64,000 bases of DNA from Ceratobasidium sp. AG-K (taxonomy: Eukaryota; Basidiomycota; Agaricomycetes; Cantharellales; Ceratobasidiaceae), in contig JAWNGF010000004.1 in assembly GCA_037039685.1 (NCBI GenBank), positions 3,720,001-3,784,000 of the forward strand, in the 5' to 3' direction. Made by a program: the position numbers and the translations under genes. This document shows, piece after piece, positions 28,098 through 40,052 of the stretch (its first letter is position 1; each line of letters opens with the position of its first letter). The notes under the pieces are model-generated. The model saw only the letters and a list, made by a program, of their open reading frames with translations. It had not been told where the DNA came from and made no database searches.

Positions 28098-30832
28098 ACG
28101 CCTCCTTGCTTCCTGAAGTCCGGAGACTATCTCGGATTGAAGCGCCATGTGAAGCAACTGAATACCTAAATTTATAAAAGCAATAGTTGTGGAATTATAA
28201 GACCTACATAACACTATCACCTATGTGGCACATACTGAAACATGCGTCGTACTGTTAAGGCGAAACCCGCATCAACTGGGCGAACACTAGTACAGACCGA
28301 AGCCAATTGTTGAACAAGTCAAAGGTCCCCGGAGTGGTACATATCCACAAACCAGCCATTTCATACACAACGGAAACCCCTCTCCCTCCCGTTTAGCGCA
28401 CGACATGGCTACTATGGCACCGTGTGACCCACTTCACAAGCAGGATCCTCTGGTTTGCGAGCGTTGGGAGGATCGAGTGGACCCCCCGGTACCGTTGAGC
28501 AGGACAAAGAAACAACAGAGGCAGAGGATCTTAGTGGTTCTAGGAAAGAGGAGAGCTAGAGTGTATAAATATCGGCCCAATCGTTTTGGTAGGTGGATGA
28601 GGTACATACAGTGTCTACCGGTATCAAGTTGAACGACAACCACGTGTTTTCTCAGTCCCATCCGTCGTTTCTGTATCTGGGAACTTAAACTGATGCCACG
28701 ATCTATTTAGAGCAGTGGTAGCAGAGGAGGTTAAATTAACTAATAGCGCACAACTCCAAGCGCAATCGAGAATGCCGGCGACCCGAGAGGGGCACGCTGT
28801 TACAGCCTTTTCAGCCACATACAGGCACTTGCCAGTGTCATACTGAGAAAGGCCATTGGAGGACCGAATGCAGCTGAGGGAGACTTCTCTTTCGGGGCAA
28901 GCTCAATTCGACTACACTCGCGAACTGTTTCAGGCTGAACGTTTTCCTGGCGCACGGGCGCGTCTAGGCGAGCTGAGAGCATTGTCGACGCCGAGCTACC
29001 TGGTGGCGGGGCGGAAGGTGGGTTGCGGTCGTCTTGATTTTCCTCTTGTAAAGATCTGAGCTCGGGCTCAGCATTTTCTTCCCATGCGACGCCTTTGATT
29101 CCCATGAGCGATTGTCGTAGTGGGGACATATTGGAGGATGTGGCTGGCTTTGAAGGAGTTTCTCCGGTGATTGGGTTTTAAGACACTGGATAAGATACTA
29201 AGTGGGCGCAGGTTACGTCGTAGGAGTGGCCTCAAGACAAAGTTTATGCTTAGCGAGGTCACTGTCGGATTGTGATTGGCGACTGACTGGTGTAAAGTCA
29301 CGCTGGCAAGCTTATCGGCACAGCCAGCGGGAGCACAAAGCCCAAGGACGCATGGTCTGAGTCGTCAGCCGTGTAATTCTGGGAAGCGTAACATTATAAT
29401 AAGAGCTCACTGTTGGGCGACTCGGCCTTAGCACTAAACCGAGCAAGCCAGTCGTCAATCGTGCTGGGGAGGCATGATATTGTTTCCCAAACAGAATGGC
29501 CACTAAGGTCCCATGCAACAGGGGAGATGGATTTAGAGGTATAGAAGAATCGAGGAAAATAAGAGACGAGTGGGGGAGGAAAGAAAGAGGGCCAAGGAGG
29601 AGTCTTTTTCGGGAGAGGCAAGACGTATAGTGTTGGGTTGTGAAGCGACTGAGGGCTGTATGCTGCATTTTTACTCCCCCAACGCCCTGCAAACGGTTAT
29701 CGTGCGTCTAATGGTATTCGCAACCCCTTTCCAGTGCGTCGGGCTCCGCTCACCTATTTCTTTTGCAGATGGGAATATGATTGTTTACTTATACAAATAT
29801 GATCATCTCAATCTTATGTGCTTAGTCTATCACGGGTATGTATGCATTTGGAGTAAGTTGGAATGTTGAACCAAGCTCAGCCCCCTCTCATTATCCCACG
29901 TCAGCTTCTTGTGCTGTATGCTTCGCTGGCACACATTTCAGATAGATATAACGTTTGCCGTGCACTCATCACTATCACAAACGAGACGTTTAACCTACGT
30001 GCAGATCTGCCGACTAGCCTACTGTAGGAGAAGCAGGCGTTCTTGTAGGACTCCTCGTGGCGTCTAAAGCATGCATCGATGCTGGAGAATGTACCCGAGT
30101 CTAAGTTCTCACTAAAGTGGCACCGTGAGTGGCAAATTACGGTGAGCCTCATCAGTACGCTCGTGCCGAACAACCAAATATCACGCGGTTGGTCTCTTAC
30201 CCTTGTCCTCGTTCAAAACCTATAGAGTCAATGTACGTCCTATACCAAAAATATGTGGACATGTGCATAATTTACGCACGTGCTGTGGTTGATATAAATA
30301 GTTAGTAATACTTGTTATCAGGGGATCGATCAAGAAGATGTCTGGCTGTCGCGCATAAACGCGCGTTTACTCTGCACTTGGATCCATGGATATATCTTCG
30401 GTCTAGCTGACATATGCTCCTCGAATTACCCCCTATCAAAGTAATTGAACCGAGGTCATGTTTTCAAAGGGAAATCTCCATGAGTCTGGGGGTCTGGTTT
30501 CCGGATCAATCATGTCGATCACGGCCAAGTGTATACCTCGAATTGGCTCTACCCAACGATGAGCAATATGGCAGAACTATGGTTATCGTGATAAAGCGTT
30601 TACCTATTCGCAGAACTGAGTAGCTCGCCGTGAGGTTGTCATAGGGCCATGACCTCGAGCTAGCGAGAGCGTGTTTGTTATTTGGGTGGCTGTTTAGCAA
30701 TATCACGCGTCAGATCCTCTTATTTATTTGAATAGGTTAGTCGGGGAGAGCCAAAAGATTAGTTGTGCAATTTTATCGATCGAAATAACAACCCAAAGTA
30801 CGGGGCTTCCAAATCTAGCCTAAGCTACCTCC
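28098..30832. other. Gene-poor island, second part
   Basis: No recognised gene. A 109-codon minus-strand ORF with an ATG start (28800-29129; MSPLRQSLMGIKGVAW, then Pro/Ser-rich, with a hydrophobic end FLSMTLASACMWL) is the best coding candidate but has no family. 29312-29692 on the minus strand is also open. Otherwise nothing is seen. Confidence 0.4.
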
Positions 30833-32872
30833 TCATACGACTCCACTCCCTCCCACTGACTCGACCATCTCAGTTACCCACCCCATCAGCACATCGTCCG
30901 CCATCTTGACACCCTGTAGCCGTTCCACGACACTCTTGAAAGCTCGCACGCCCCGCTTCTCACCCTCCAGTGCTTCACCTCCCATCTCGTCCTCTTCCGT
31001 TCCACGATCAAGCAACCCAGGAGGGGCAGGGAACCCAAAGTGATCTTCGTCGGCTTTAGGTACGCTCGCTCCAGCATGTAGTGTCGCAGGGATCGCGGCA
31101 CGCCATATTAATCGCAGAATAAGGAGGGCCGTAAGGAGTAATGATGTCGTTTCGGGCGAATGGGCAGCGGGTGCTCGAAATGTAATTGTGTTTAAGCGAG
31201 ACGCTGCTGTTGCTGTCTCGGATGATTGGGCCGGAGGTACGTGCGTAAGGACGTGTGTACCTATCCTAGCTGGCTCGTCCGTATGCGTGCACGTCGCCCA
31301 GAGGCACTGGGCGGGCGGGACAACGCCTGCTGCGTTCAAGTGTTCCCCAAGATGCCGATGCAACTCCTCGGGGGTTTTGAAGATTTCGGCAGAGCATGCG
31401 GCACGGTCCCAACGGCACTTGAACCTGTCCTGGACGGGTTGTTGGCGTCTTCCAATTCCTCGGATGACGAATCTCTGAGGCGGCCCAGGAAAGACCATCG
31501 GTTGGGCGCTAGGGAATGCGATGGTGACATTTCGGATGACGTCCGAAGCGTTGAGCGGCAGGTATTGATGTGAAAAAGGGGTAAAGGTATCGCGGTACAA
31601 GGACCATAATGTAACTTGAGTCTGTTCTTCCTCGGGAGCGGCAACAAATATAGTTTGCATCCTATAGTGCATTTGTTTATTTTCTGAAAGAACCAAAAGG
31701 CTGAGAAACCTACCATTGAATTGACCGCCCTGGCTCGGCAATCGGGACCAGTTTCTGAAGTTCTTCTGATGAAAGTTGGTAATCTTTATGTGTTGGTGGT
31801 GCTGGGTTTGTCGGCGCTGGTTGTGGAGGAAGCTCTTGTGACCGGTATTCTTCACGCTGTTCCAGCCGTAGGATCGCAACTAGGAGCTTAACACATTCTG
31901 GCATTTTTGGGCTCATTAAAAACGCTTTGGACGCTGGAGCATAAGACAAGTGGGCGAAAATGTAGTCCAATGCAACAGTAAGCAAGGGCTTATCCTGGGT
32001 GAGCGGAAGGAAGCGAAGAGCAGCGTCAAGTGCTTGGGAACACGATTCGATATGAGGGGTATTCTCGGATACGGAAAAGAGAGCTGTAAGGGCACTGAGT
32101 GAGGAAATAATTAGGGACCTGTCGTCTGAAGTCGCTGCAATCTCAGATATCCTGGAGACTGGGACCAGTACCTGTTGCTTTTTGCACTTTTTTCGTCGCA
32201 AAATTTGGCCTTCGGTCGGTAGAGGCGGCAAGACGAGAAGGGGGCCAATTGTCTGTAGCAAGTCAAGTGTGTAGAGAAGAAATTCGGCATGAGACTCGGT
32301 AGATTGGAGTTTACAGAGCGCGTCACAAATGAAGACTACAGTGTGCGGGTGTTGAGCGATTGGACGAAGGTTGGTATCCTCGAGCGCCGAATTGCGCAAG
32401 ATCAATAAAGCGTCAAGCGCGAATGTACGATGGCTCTGGGTCTCTTTATCCGTTGAGAAGAGTGCTTCCTCGCTGGTGCGCGTAGAAACGTGTTCTATAT
32501 ACCAGTCTGCGAGCGCGAAAAGCGCGTCCAGGGCGCCCGGCATATTCAGGAAGGAGAACCGGTTCCCCCATTGGTGGGCCAGAGTTCCAAGACGTAGTAG
32601 TGCCCAGGTAACCTCACTGGGGATTCCACAGCGTAGCGACAAGACCATACGGTTCGAAACGTCGTTTTCGAGGTACCAGGCTATATTAAATTATTAGAAT
32701 ATCTCCCGCCCTCTCGATCCAAAATTCAACCGGGCTCACCCTCTGAACCATCGGCAGGCTTGACCGGTTGGCGATGAGTGGCTGCTGCCGGTGTTCCCCG
32801 CTGTGGTTGATAGCTAGCTTGGCGTGTATAAGCATAAGTCGCCTGGGTTCTCGCAACCTGAGGGGTGGACAT
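30833..32872 (-). CDS. RSC9: RSC9/ARID2-like chromatin-remodelling subunit
   Basis: A likely subunit of an RSC/SWI-SNF-type ATP-dependent remodelling complex in the nucleus. The start is MSTPQVARTQATYAY; a low-complexity Q/R/P leader ends at GSEG, and an intron leads into AWYLENDVSNRMVLSL. The signature of this family follows: EVTWALLRLGTLAHQ, FLNMPGALDALFALADWYIE, then helical repeats (TFALDALLILRNSALED, LLTVALDYIFAHLSY). After another intron, VTLWSLYRDTFTPF and DVIRNVTIAFPSAQPMVF resemble the conserved region after the repeats. Near the C-terminus are two C2H2-type fingers: CRWDRAACSAEIF…HRHLGEH and CLWATCTHTDEP…HVLTH. These fit the fungal RSC9 layout. The protein is about 630 residues and ends MVESVGGSGVV. 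It diverges from the DCAF11-like gene. Confidence 0.82.
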
Positions 32873-33045
32873 GCTAAGCACGCGTCGGTTTGGTCCAACC
32901 AAAACAAAGTGGATGTGTAACGGTAAATCTGTAACAGCTTCTAGATGAGTGAATGATGACAAACAAATTGGTAAATGTCAGTATCACCGATTCCGATCCA
33001 CCTCCACTTGCACCTCCACCTCGGCATCAGTCTACGCTAACCACC
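32873..33045. promoter_or_regulatory. 173-base divergent promoter (RSC9-like / DCAF11-like)
   Basis: The two start codons point away from each other with 173 bases between. The stretch includes CACCTCCAC-type repeats on the plus strand and no clear TATA box. It must carry regulatory sites and both 5' leaders, so shared control is possible. Confidence 0.55.
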
Positions 33046-35475
33046 ATGAGCCGGAGCAATAGAGACAATGCAAGACACACTCCCGAAATGGACGTAGAAG
33101 GATTCCAAGTACAGCATTTAACAAGTTCTAAAGCTCGAACGATATTTATCTCCACTATACACAGGATCATGACGAGCCCGAGATCGGGGAGTCTGGTGAA
33201 GGCGAGCTCAGTAGTTCCGAACTTGGATTTCTAAACGGTAAGATCATAGTATCTTTGGGAAATATTTTGATCTACTCACACGTCTTTCAAGCCCTCTTGT
33301 CAGCTGGTGCCAGTGGTACTGGCCATAGTCGTCATGGCAGAGAAACTAGCGGCGACGGACAGTCCAGAATCTCAGTCTCTGTCACTGAGCTACTCAGATT
33401 CTTAGCCACTAGGGGAGCCCCCTCCGGAGGTGAGTCCCTCTCCCACCGCATAGGTGGCGTTCTACCTCGCCGCAGGAGGTTCCTCACATTTCCATGAAGT
33501 CGACGGAGACGATGGGGATTACATTCCCGATGAACTCGCCGAGGACGATGACGAGGGCGAATATGTCGACGACGAAGATTATGATGACGGTGTATACTCT
33601 TACTGGGGTCAACGGAAGTTCAACGATGTCGGACATTACTTCCGCCCTGTAACCGAGCCACAAGAAGCGGGGCTTAAACTCCTTTATTCCGGAGATTTTG
33701 GACCACCTCCGTCCGCACCCGTCGTCAATGCAAAACCACAAGATTCAAAACCCCAATCTCGGCGTGCAGCTAGACGTTCTCAACGGCCTTTGGACCAGGA
33801 ACCAGTGCCAGAAGCGAATCAATATCCAGCTTATCACACCAGCTACTGTATCCCGCTCACGCCGATTCGAAAGCCGTTTCCACCACATCACTACCGCACA
33901 GAGATCGCACGAGGGCTGGTGCCGAACAGTTCAGGCTCCATAGTCGCACAGTACGCTGACAAGGTTTACTCGGGCCAATTTTCGCTCGACTCGAATATAT
34001 TCTACTCCTGTACACAGAACCACGAGATATGGGTCTATGATGCTAACTCGATAGGAGGGAAAACCGTACATCCGGGTACAGGACACACGAGTAGGATGAA
34101 GCTTCTCAACCACATCAAAGGGCAATATGGAAACTGGACTGTGACTGACTCACATTTAAGTCCTGATAACGAGAGGTAAGTATCAGTGGCCAGTAGAGTG
34201 TACGCACAACTAACGATAACACTTAGACTCATCTACTCGTCTATTTCTCCGGTGGTTTATCTTACCAAACTACAAGAGCCAGGAGCCCAACATATCGCGC
34301 TAGATTTCAGCGGATACTCGCCTCGAACTGGTCGCAGATCGCTGTTATACGACGATACGTTTGGAATCTGGACGTGCCGATTTAGCGCGGACGGAAAAGA
34401 GGTTGTAGCGTGTGGTTCACATCAAATATTTGGTGAGTATCCCCCAAAGATCACACAACCATGATCTGAATACCTGCGACTAGTCTGGGACTTAACCACA
34501 CACCAGCGCATCGTGAGCATTCCTGCACACCGACAAGATGTAAATAGCTGCTGCTGGGCCGATACGTCGTCCGGAAACGTTCTAGTAAGTGGCTCAGACG
34601 ACACTATGATCAAAGTCTGGTACGTGTATTTCCATTCAGTGGTTTTATCATCAGCCGACTCGCTCTTCTCAGGGACCGCCGATCGCTCTCTTCGAACCGG
34701 CCCTCGGGTGTCCTTCCAGGCCACACCGAGGGTATCACCAGTGTTTCGGCCAAAGGCGACGGGAGATACATTATCTCCAACGGGAAAGATCATGCGCTTA
34801 GGCTATGGGACCTGCGTATGATGCATGAAGACGAAGAAGTCAAGTACAAACGATATGGACAGCCCAACTATGACTATCGGTATGCCGCCGCCAACAATGT
34901 TAGCCTCCACTAAAACCGATTCCATTTAGATACGGGGATTATCGAAGGCCAAAGTACTCTTCGCATCCTCAAGACTGTAGCGTCATGACTTTCCGAGGAC
35001 ACTCGGTGTTCCGTACCCTCATCCGATGCCACTTTAGTCCTGCCGAGACAACAGGGCAAGCATACGTGTATAGTGGTAGCACTGATGGCAAAGTCTACGT
35101 ACGTCCCTGTCCTTTTCCCCCACTAATCGCAAACGCTAATTCGTTCTATAGATTTGGTCCCTCGACGGCCGAATTGTACAAGCTATTGACCGAACTCAAA
35201 GCTTACCAATCACGTTCGATTCCAACGAGCCAGACCTTCCGTCACGACAACGGCCGCGCAACCAAGACGCGAACGATACGGTCATTCGAGACTGTAGCTG
35301 GCACCCGCGCGAGCCTGCGCTGCTGTCATGCTACTGGCACCGCAACGACACAAGCTCCATAGCGCGACACGAGTGGAAGTCTCTTGGCAAGCGCGGGCTA
35401 AGCTTAGAGGATGCATTGCAAAAGGATCGGGCCGAGACGAGTGAGAGGATGGACCGATTTTCGGCCACGCGATGA
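33046..35475 (+). CDS. DCAF11/WDR23-like WD40 protein
   Basis: A WD40 propeller resembling DCAF11 (WDR23), a substrate receptor for the CUL4-DDB1 ubiquitin ligase. The start is the ATG of MSRSNRDNARHTPE; an in-frame ATG 93 bases earlier is less likely. About nine exons. An acidic N-terminal region (DDGDYIPDELAEDDDEGEY) is followed by the family block YSGQFSLDSNIFYSCTQN and GNWTVTDSHLSPDNERLIY, then GIWTCRFSADGKEVVACGSH, VWDLTTHQRIVSIPAH with DVNSCCWAD, LVSGSDDTMIKVWDRR, a blade ending DHALRLWDLRMMHED, YVYSGSTDGKVY and a closing blade with VIRDCSWHP-type sequence. WDR/WDLR ends of blades are what DDB1-binding receptors use. An intron of 46 bases near 33430-33475 restores the frame into GGSSHFHEVDGDD. 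The end is ETSERMDRFSATR. The gene is convergent with the TBL1-like gene. Confidence 0.85.
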
Positions 35476-35744
35476 GGCATTAGCACATCCGAGTGATTTC
35501 TTCTCTGTTATACATAGTGAAGTCGAGTTGAACCCGCAAGTTGAATCCACAAGTTGATTTATCGCCTAGCCGCTCGAACGCTTGATTTGTATGAATGAAA
35601 GAGTATTACATGAGTGTCTAATCAACGTCAAAACAGAATCCAGTCCCAGTTGACATAAATACACGTTTGAGCATGGGCTGTCGTGGCTGCCGCTCATCCA
35701 GACGTTCGTAGCCGGTCGCACCTTCGCTGGGCATGGCTGCCCAC

Positions 35745-37879
35745 TCAGGCAGCCGTTATCGCCTTCTTGGTTCCATCTTTGAGCAATTTGCTCACCCTGA
35801 CGACTGCGATGAAGTGGTTCTCCATAGCGGCGGCAACCATCTTTCCGTCTACCCTCCATGCTGTCTCAAACAAGTTGTCCTTATCCGACCAGCTAAACAC
35901 CTCTTTCCCGTCCTGGACAACTCATTAACAATCGGTCTCCAAGCGATACAGCATAACTCACTTTGGTGATAATGAGTTTGCTCCCAGCAACAATCGCGAG
36001 GAGGTCCGGTCGAGGGGCGAACGAGTGACCACATACTTTGCCGCTTCCCGCCTGGACAACCGACATGCATTCCCCAGTGTGTCCGTTCCACATCCGCACC
36101 GTCCCATCAAACGAGGATCTATGCCAAATAAGACTGTTTAGATCGACTACAGTAATAACAGACGTGGACTTACGTAACCAGTACGGGGTCATACGTTTCC
36201 CTGTCTCCCTGCGGCTGCCAGGCTATATTAGCGACCTCTCCGTCGTGTCCGCGAAGCAGGTGTGTACACGTCCGGACCTCGGGACGGGGCTTGACGACGC
36301 CGTCGGCCGATGGCTCAAACATACTCGGGGACAAATCATCCATTTTCCAGATACACGCAGTGTGATCGTCCGAACCAGACGCAAGGAGTTTGTGGGTTGA
36401 TTCGTACTTGAGTTGATTAATCTCATCGGTGTGTCCTTGAAGTTTGGCGACGGCTTGGTTCTGGCCGATGCATTCGATAAAGATGGCACGATCGGAACCG
36501 CAGGTAGAGAAGAAGTCGCCATCGAGCCATTCGACGTCTAGACAGCCATCTGGAAACGCGATGTCCCATTTAGGTTATGCTCCCAGAATTACGAACTAAG
36601 GGACCCACCGCTGTGATGCAAGAAACGTTGTTTGGCCTTGCCTCCGTTGTCCATATCCCACACAATAGCACTCTCGTCAAGACTTCCAGTAAGTAGCCAG
36701 CCATCCTTGCTCCATTTAACAGAGAAAATGGGACCTTGATGTTGGGTCATGACGCAAAAGAGTTCTCCACGATACGTCCAGACCCGCACAATGCCATCGT
36801 ACGCGCCCGTCGCTAATAGCGAGCCGTCCAGATTCCAAGCGACCGTAGTGATGTCACAATTAGGACCGGCCGGAAGATGCATCATGATTCGAGTTGGGAA
36901 CGAAGGCTCAGTATCATCGTCTGGGACGTTCCAAAGTCGAACGGTAGCATCTTTCCCTCTAAAAAGCCGTTAGTAGAACCCAATAGGCCAGATCTACCGA
37001 CTTACCCAGTAGCCAAGAGATTAGGTATTTTGGGGTTCCATGCTACTACGAAAACCTAGAAGCAAGAGCTAAATATACATAAGTCCGGTGTGGACAAAGA
37101 ACGCATCATACCTCGGCTGTATGGCCTTTAAGCATAATGACAGACGGTATCTCTTTCTCGGGCTCCGCCGCATTCTTTCCTTTGGTGGCAACAGCCCGCT
37201 TTTTGTTTGGTGTACCGGCGCTGGGTGGGGCACCTCTTGAGGTAAGACCGGCTGTCTTTCACATGAATAACAACGCCTCGCGTTACGTGTGGCTGTGCAC
37301 TTACGAGTAGACTCCTTATCCTGTCCGTCTTGATTCTCGGGCCTCGGTCGCTTTTTGGACTTAGGGCTCGCACGGCGTTTGTCCAACTTGGCCCCGTTGC
37401 GTTGTGTGCCGTCCCCACGTGGTGTGCCACCTGGCGACGTGGGCATTGACGAGGTCGAGCAGACGTGGTTCGACAGGAGGCTAAAGGGCGACGAACACGC
37501 AGCTGCCTTGGGATCTTGTTGCTATTAGATGCAAAGGACACCAATCACGATCGAGATTTGGCTCGTTAGTACCGCATAGAATGACACTCAATTTTTACTT
37601 ACCCGGCGCCAATGCGTCTCGACCTCAATGTACAACAAGGCTTTTTGAAGAAGCGTAACGAGGCCACCCCGGGGGATATGTATCTTTGCATTGGGAGAGA
37701 CCTCAAGGCGGGCTTCCTGGCGGAGGCAAAACGCAGTATGCTGGAAGCCTAGACCCCAAATATGATCAGTCCTCGTCCGCGTGAATTTAAAGGGCGCGCA
37801 AACCTGAATCATTCAGATATGACATGATGAGGCAATTAACCTCATCTGAAGATATATTCAAGTGCGACTCGGGCGACAT
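35745..37879 (-). CDS. TBL1/Sif2-like WD40 corepressor protein
   Basis: A LisH plus WD40 protein like TBL1XR1 and yeast Sif2, which scaffold histone-deacetylase corepressor complexes (Set3C, SMRT/N-CoR) in the nucleus. The start is MSPESHLNISSDEVNCLIMS; the LisH motif continues YLNDSGFQHTAFCLRQEAR, with GGLVTLLQKALLYIEVE closing the tetramerisation region. A basic linker (KRRASPKSKKRPRPE) looks like a nuclear signal. Eight WD repeats follow: VIMLKGHTAEV, DATVRLWNVPDDD, TVAWNLDGSLLATGAYDGI, SVKWSKDGWLLTGSLDES, FFSTCGSDRAIFI, TDEINQLKYESTHKLLASGS with CIWKM, GEVANIAWQPQGDR with DGTVRMWNGHTGEC, and a last blade before KAITAA. One acceptor after ACCTCAAGAG is needed to keep the linker in frame. 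About 560 residues. Confidence 0.88.
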
Positions 37880-38423
37880 CTTCGTTTTTCCGCGGGTCGG
37901 TGGTTGTTGTTGAGCGGTCAAACTAAGTGGCGGCTTCTAATTCGCGATTGTTTGTTACCGCTTGGCGCCAAACTCAGGGGCTAACTACCGATTGGTCCTC
38001 AGTATATGCATGGTCATATACAGTACAACCACTGCTTCTCTCATCGCCAAGCTGCGGGCCCAGTCAACTAGAATAGTCATCGAAGCGGCTTGTGTACGGA
38101 GGTAAGTAACACTTTTTTTGTATCGCACACCCCACGCTCTGCCCAAAACGGCGAAAGACGGAAGCTCAGGTTGGATGTCATTCTAGGCGAGCTCACGAGC
38201 CCAACGCCTCGAGGTTGGGACATCCGCTCAACACACTTAATATTAATATAGATGTAACAGTCAATATGTAACACGGTCCTCGTTCGATACTGAGCACCAT
38301 ATACCCGCAAGCAAAAACATAAACATCAACCAAAATCGAGGTTTCACTCTGACATATTGGCATCTGCCACTGAACCATTTATTACATTTTAGTACAACAT
38401 GGAGATACATAGCGTCCCTAACC
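37880..38423. other. 5' flank of TBL1-like gene
   Basis: No gene is supported in this 540-base gap between two minus-strand genes. It should hold the TBL1-like promoter and the 3' flank of the next gene. Confidence 0.5.
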
Positions 38424-38454
38424 TCAAAATTCAAAAATTCAAAAATTCAAAAAT
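38424..38454. repeat. 8-base tandem repeat over a stop codon
   Basis: Read on the minus strand, the unit ATTTTTGA occurs three times perfectly plus a partial fourth. It encodes the last residues (IFEFLNF) and the stop of the hypothetical gene that ends at 38431. Confidence 0.8.
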
Positions 38455-39517
38455 CCGGCCTCTAATAACGGTCAGCACGCCATTCGAAACCCAACAAACC
38501 CAACTCACAGAACTCAAAAACAAGCGAAACCGCAACTCATGATCCATCTCCTGCTTCTGCGTCGTATGCTCCAACCAAAGCTCCAAATCCCCGTCATCTT
38601 CGTCCTCGTCCAAGGAATCATCATTCTACACACTAAGCAAGCGCTCTTATTCCTTCAAAAGGTCGAGACTCACCGAGCGATACCCGATCCACCACGGCGG
38701 GTGAGGCACATCCGAATTCACCATCACCTCCTTCTTCTCGACCTGCTTTCCCAACACCCTCGCCAAAGAACCCAGCACCCGTTTTTTACGAGGCTTGAAC
38801 TTTCTTCGGGTCTGACATGCTACAAAGCAAGCAAGCCCGCAGTCGTATTTTTCGTGGTGTTCGTATAATCCCCTGCCGTCGTATGGCCAACTGTCTAGCT
38901 CGTCTGTACATTCCGATCGACTTTGGGTGTCATAGTCCTCGAGCGGGGGCAGTTGGTTTTCGTCAATGTATGAAGTGGGAGCTGAAGTCTCGACGCGGAC
39001 GGCCACTCTTGGCACAGTTTCTAACAATTGACACGAGCTCGATGAGGACCGGGTCGAGCGTAACGATGGGAGAAATGACGTCCATGGGCGTTTTCCTATG
39101 GATATCGAGTCTGAATCGGTCTGCCCGTTGATGTCTTGGCGCCATTCGAGGACGCGGCGGGTAGGCGCGTCTATAGGAGTTGGAAAGTCGAGTACGAGGC
39201 TTGATGATGTGGATACAGGCTGTTCTACGTGAGCATTTGGTCCCTGGGTGGACGAGGTTCGACTCACGCGAGGACGGATGGAGCGTAGGTACGCTAGAGC
39301 GTGCATAATTTCGGCAGCATAAAGGGGCGATGAAGGCCGTACAGAGCCGTCGTAATGTATATAGTCATGTAGGGGTTTGGTTGTAGAGCTAGGCGGCGAG
39401 GACGTGATGTGGTACGAGCACTAGAATAATTGTTCAACGGGCTGAGCTCCAAGATATGATTAAACTTACCTTGGCGTCGTCTGACCAACTGAAACTATTC
39501 GACGAAGGGAAGCTCAT
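38431..39517 (-). CDS. Hypothetical protein, three exons
   Basis: Rebuilt from splice sites: 39517-39470 (MSFPSSNSFSWSDDAK), 39420-38674 and 38625-38431, all in frame. The product is about 330 residues. Exon 2 opens CSYHITSSPPSS and contains AAEIMHALAYLRSIRPRV, a Ser/Thr-rich linker, an acidic tract and a basic patch RRKFKPRKKRVLGSLARVLG, followed by VPHPPWWIGYRS. Exon 3 is acidic (NDDSLDEDEDDGDLELWLEH), then has a hydrophobic stretch (FRLFLSSVSWVCWVSNGVL) before the repeat-encoded end. No known domain is recognised. The consistent junctions make it a real gene; its role is unknown. Confidence 0.65.
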
Positions 39518-40052
39518 AATTGAGAAGCCAGATATCGTAGAGTTGGCCTCCCCCGACTGACATGGCACCCATACTTATACCTCCCCTTGCTCGGCCTACT
39601 ACACCCCCTACTCCTGCCGACCGCTTCGAGTAGTTCCCCGACCCCTATGAATCGGGGCCAAGCCAGGACCTCGATTGAGTATTTGTATAGAAGGGCCGAG
39701 CAGATCACCGATTCGAAAGATCTGATCTCGTAGATCACCTAGCTGGAAGATCATAAATGTTGATCATCCACCCACTTACACACGGACACAACCGGGCGCA
39801 TCGGCGTTGAACAATACCCTCAATCCGCAGTGGGCACGAGGAATACTTCAGTATATTAGCGGAGCGCGTGGACGGAAAAAGAAGATCGCGCTCGGTATTT
39901 GCACAGCAACAATTGGAATAACGCCAACGAGGGACCAAAAAGACGAGAGTAGAAAAACGAAGGTCAAAGTCTATAATGATACAAGTTGCATAGGGAGATA
40001 TCGATGGAGAGTGAGGGAGATGGAAATGATATGATCGGAGCCATACGCCGAG
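39518..40052. other. Intergenic between two hypothetical genes
   Basis: No gene is supported; short overlapping frames only. Confidence 0.45.

Noticed and set aside
27708..28220. A 170-codon minus-strand frame across the palindrome
   Set aside because: It crosses both arms of the inverted repeat, which could not be expected of a conserved gene; no motif is recognised.
33430..33480. An apparent frameshift near the start of the DCAF11-like gene
   Set aside because: A 46-base intron with GTGAGT and CCGCAG ends explains it and gives the continuous sequence APSGGGSSHFHEV.
37128..37544. An apparent frameshift in the TBL1-like linker
   Set aside because: At first the basic linker and the first WD repeat seemed out of frame, but an acceptor after ACCTCAAGAG joins them in frame, so no base change is needed.
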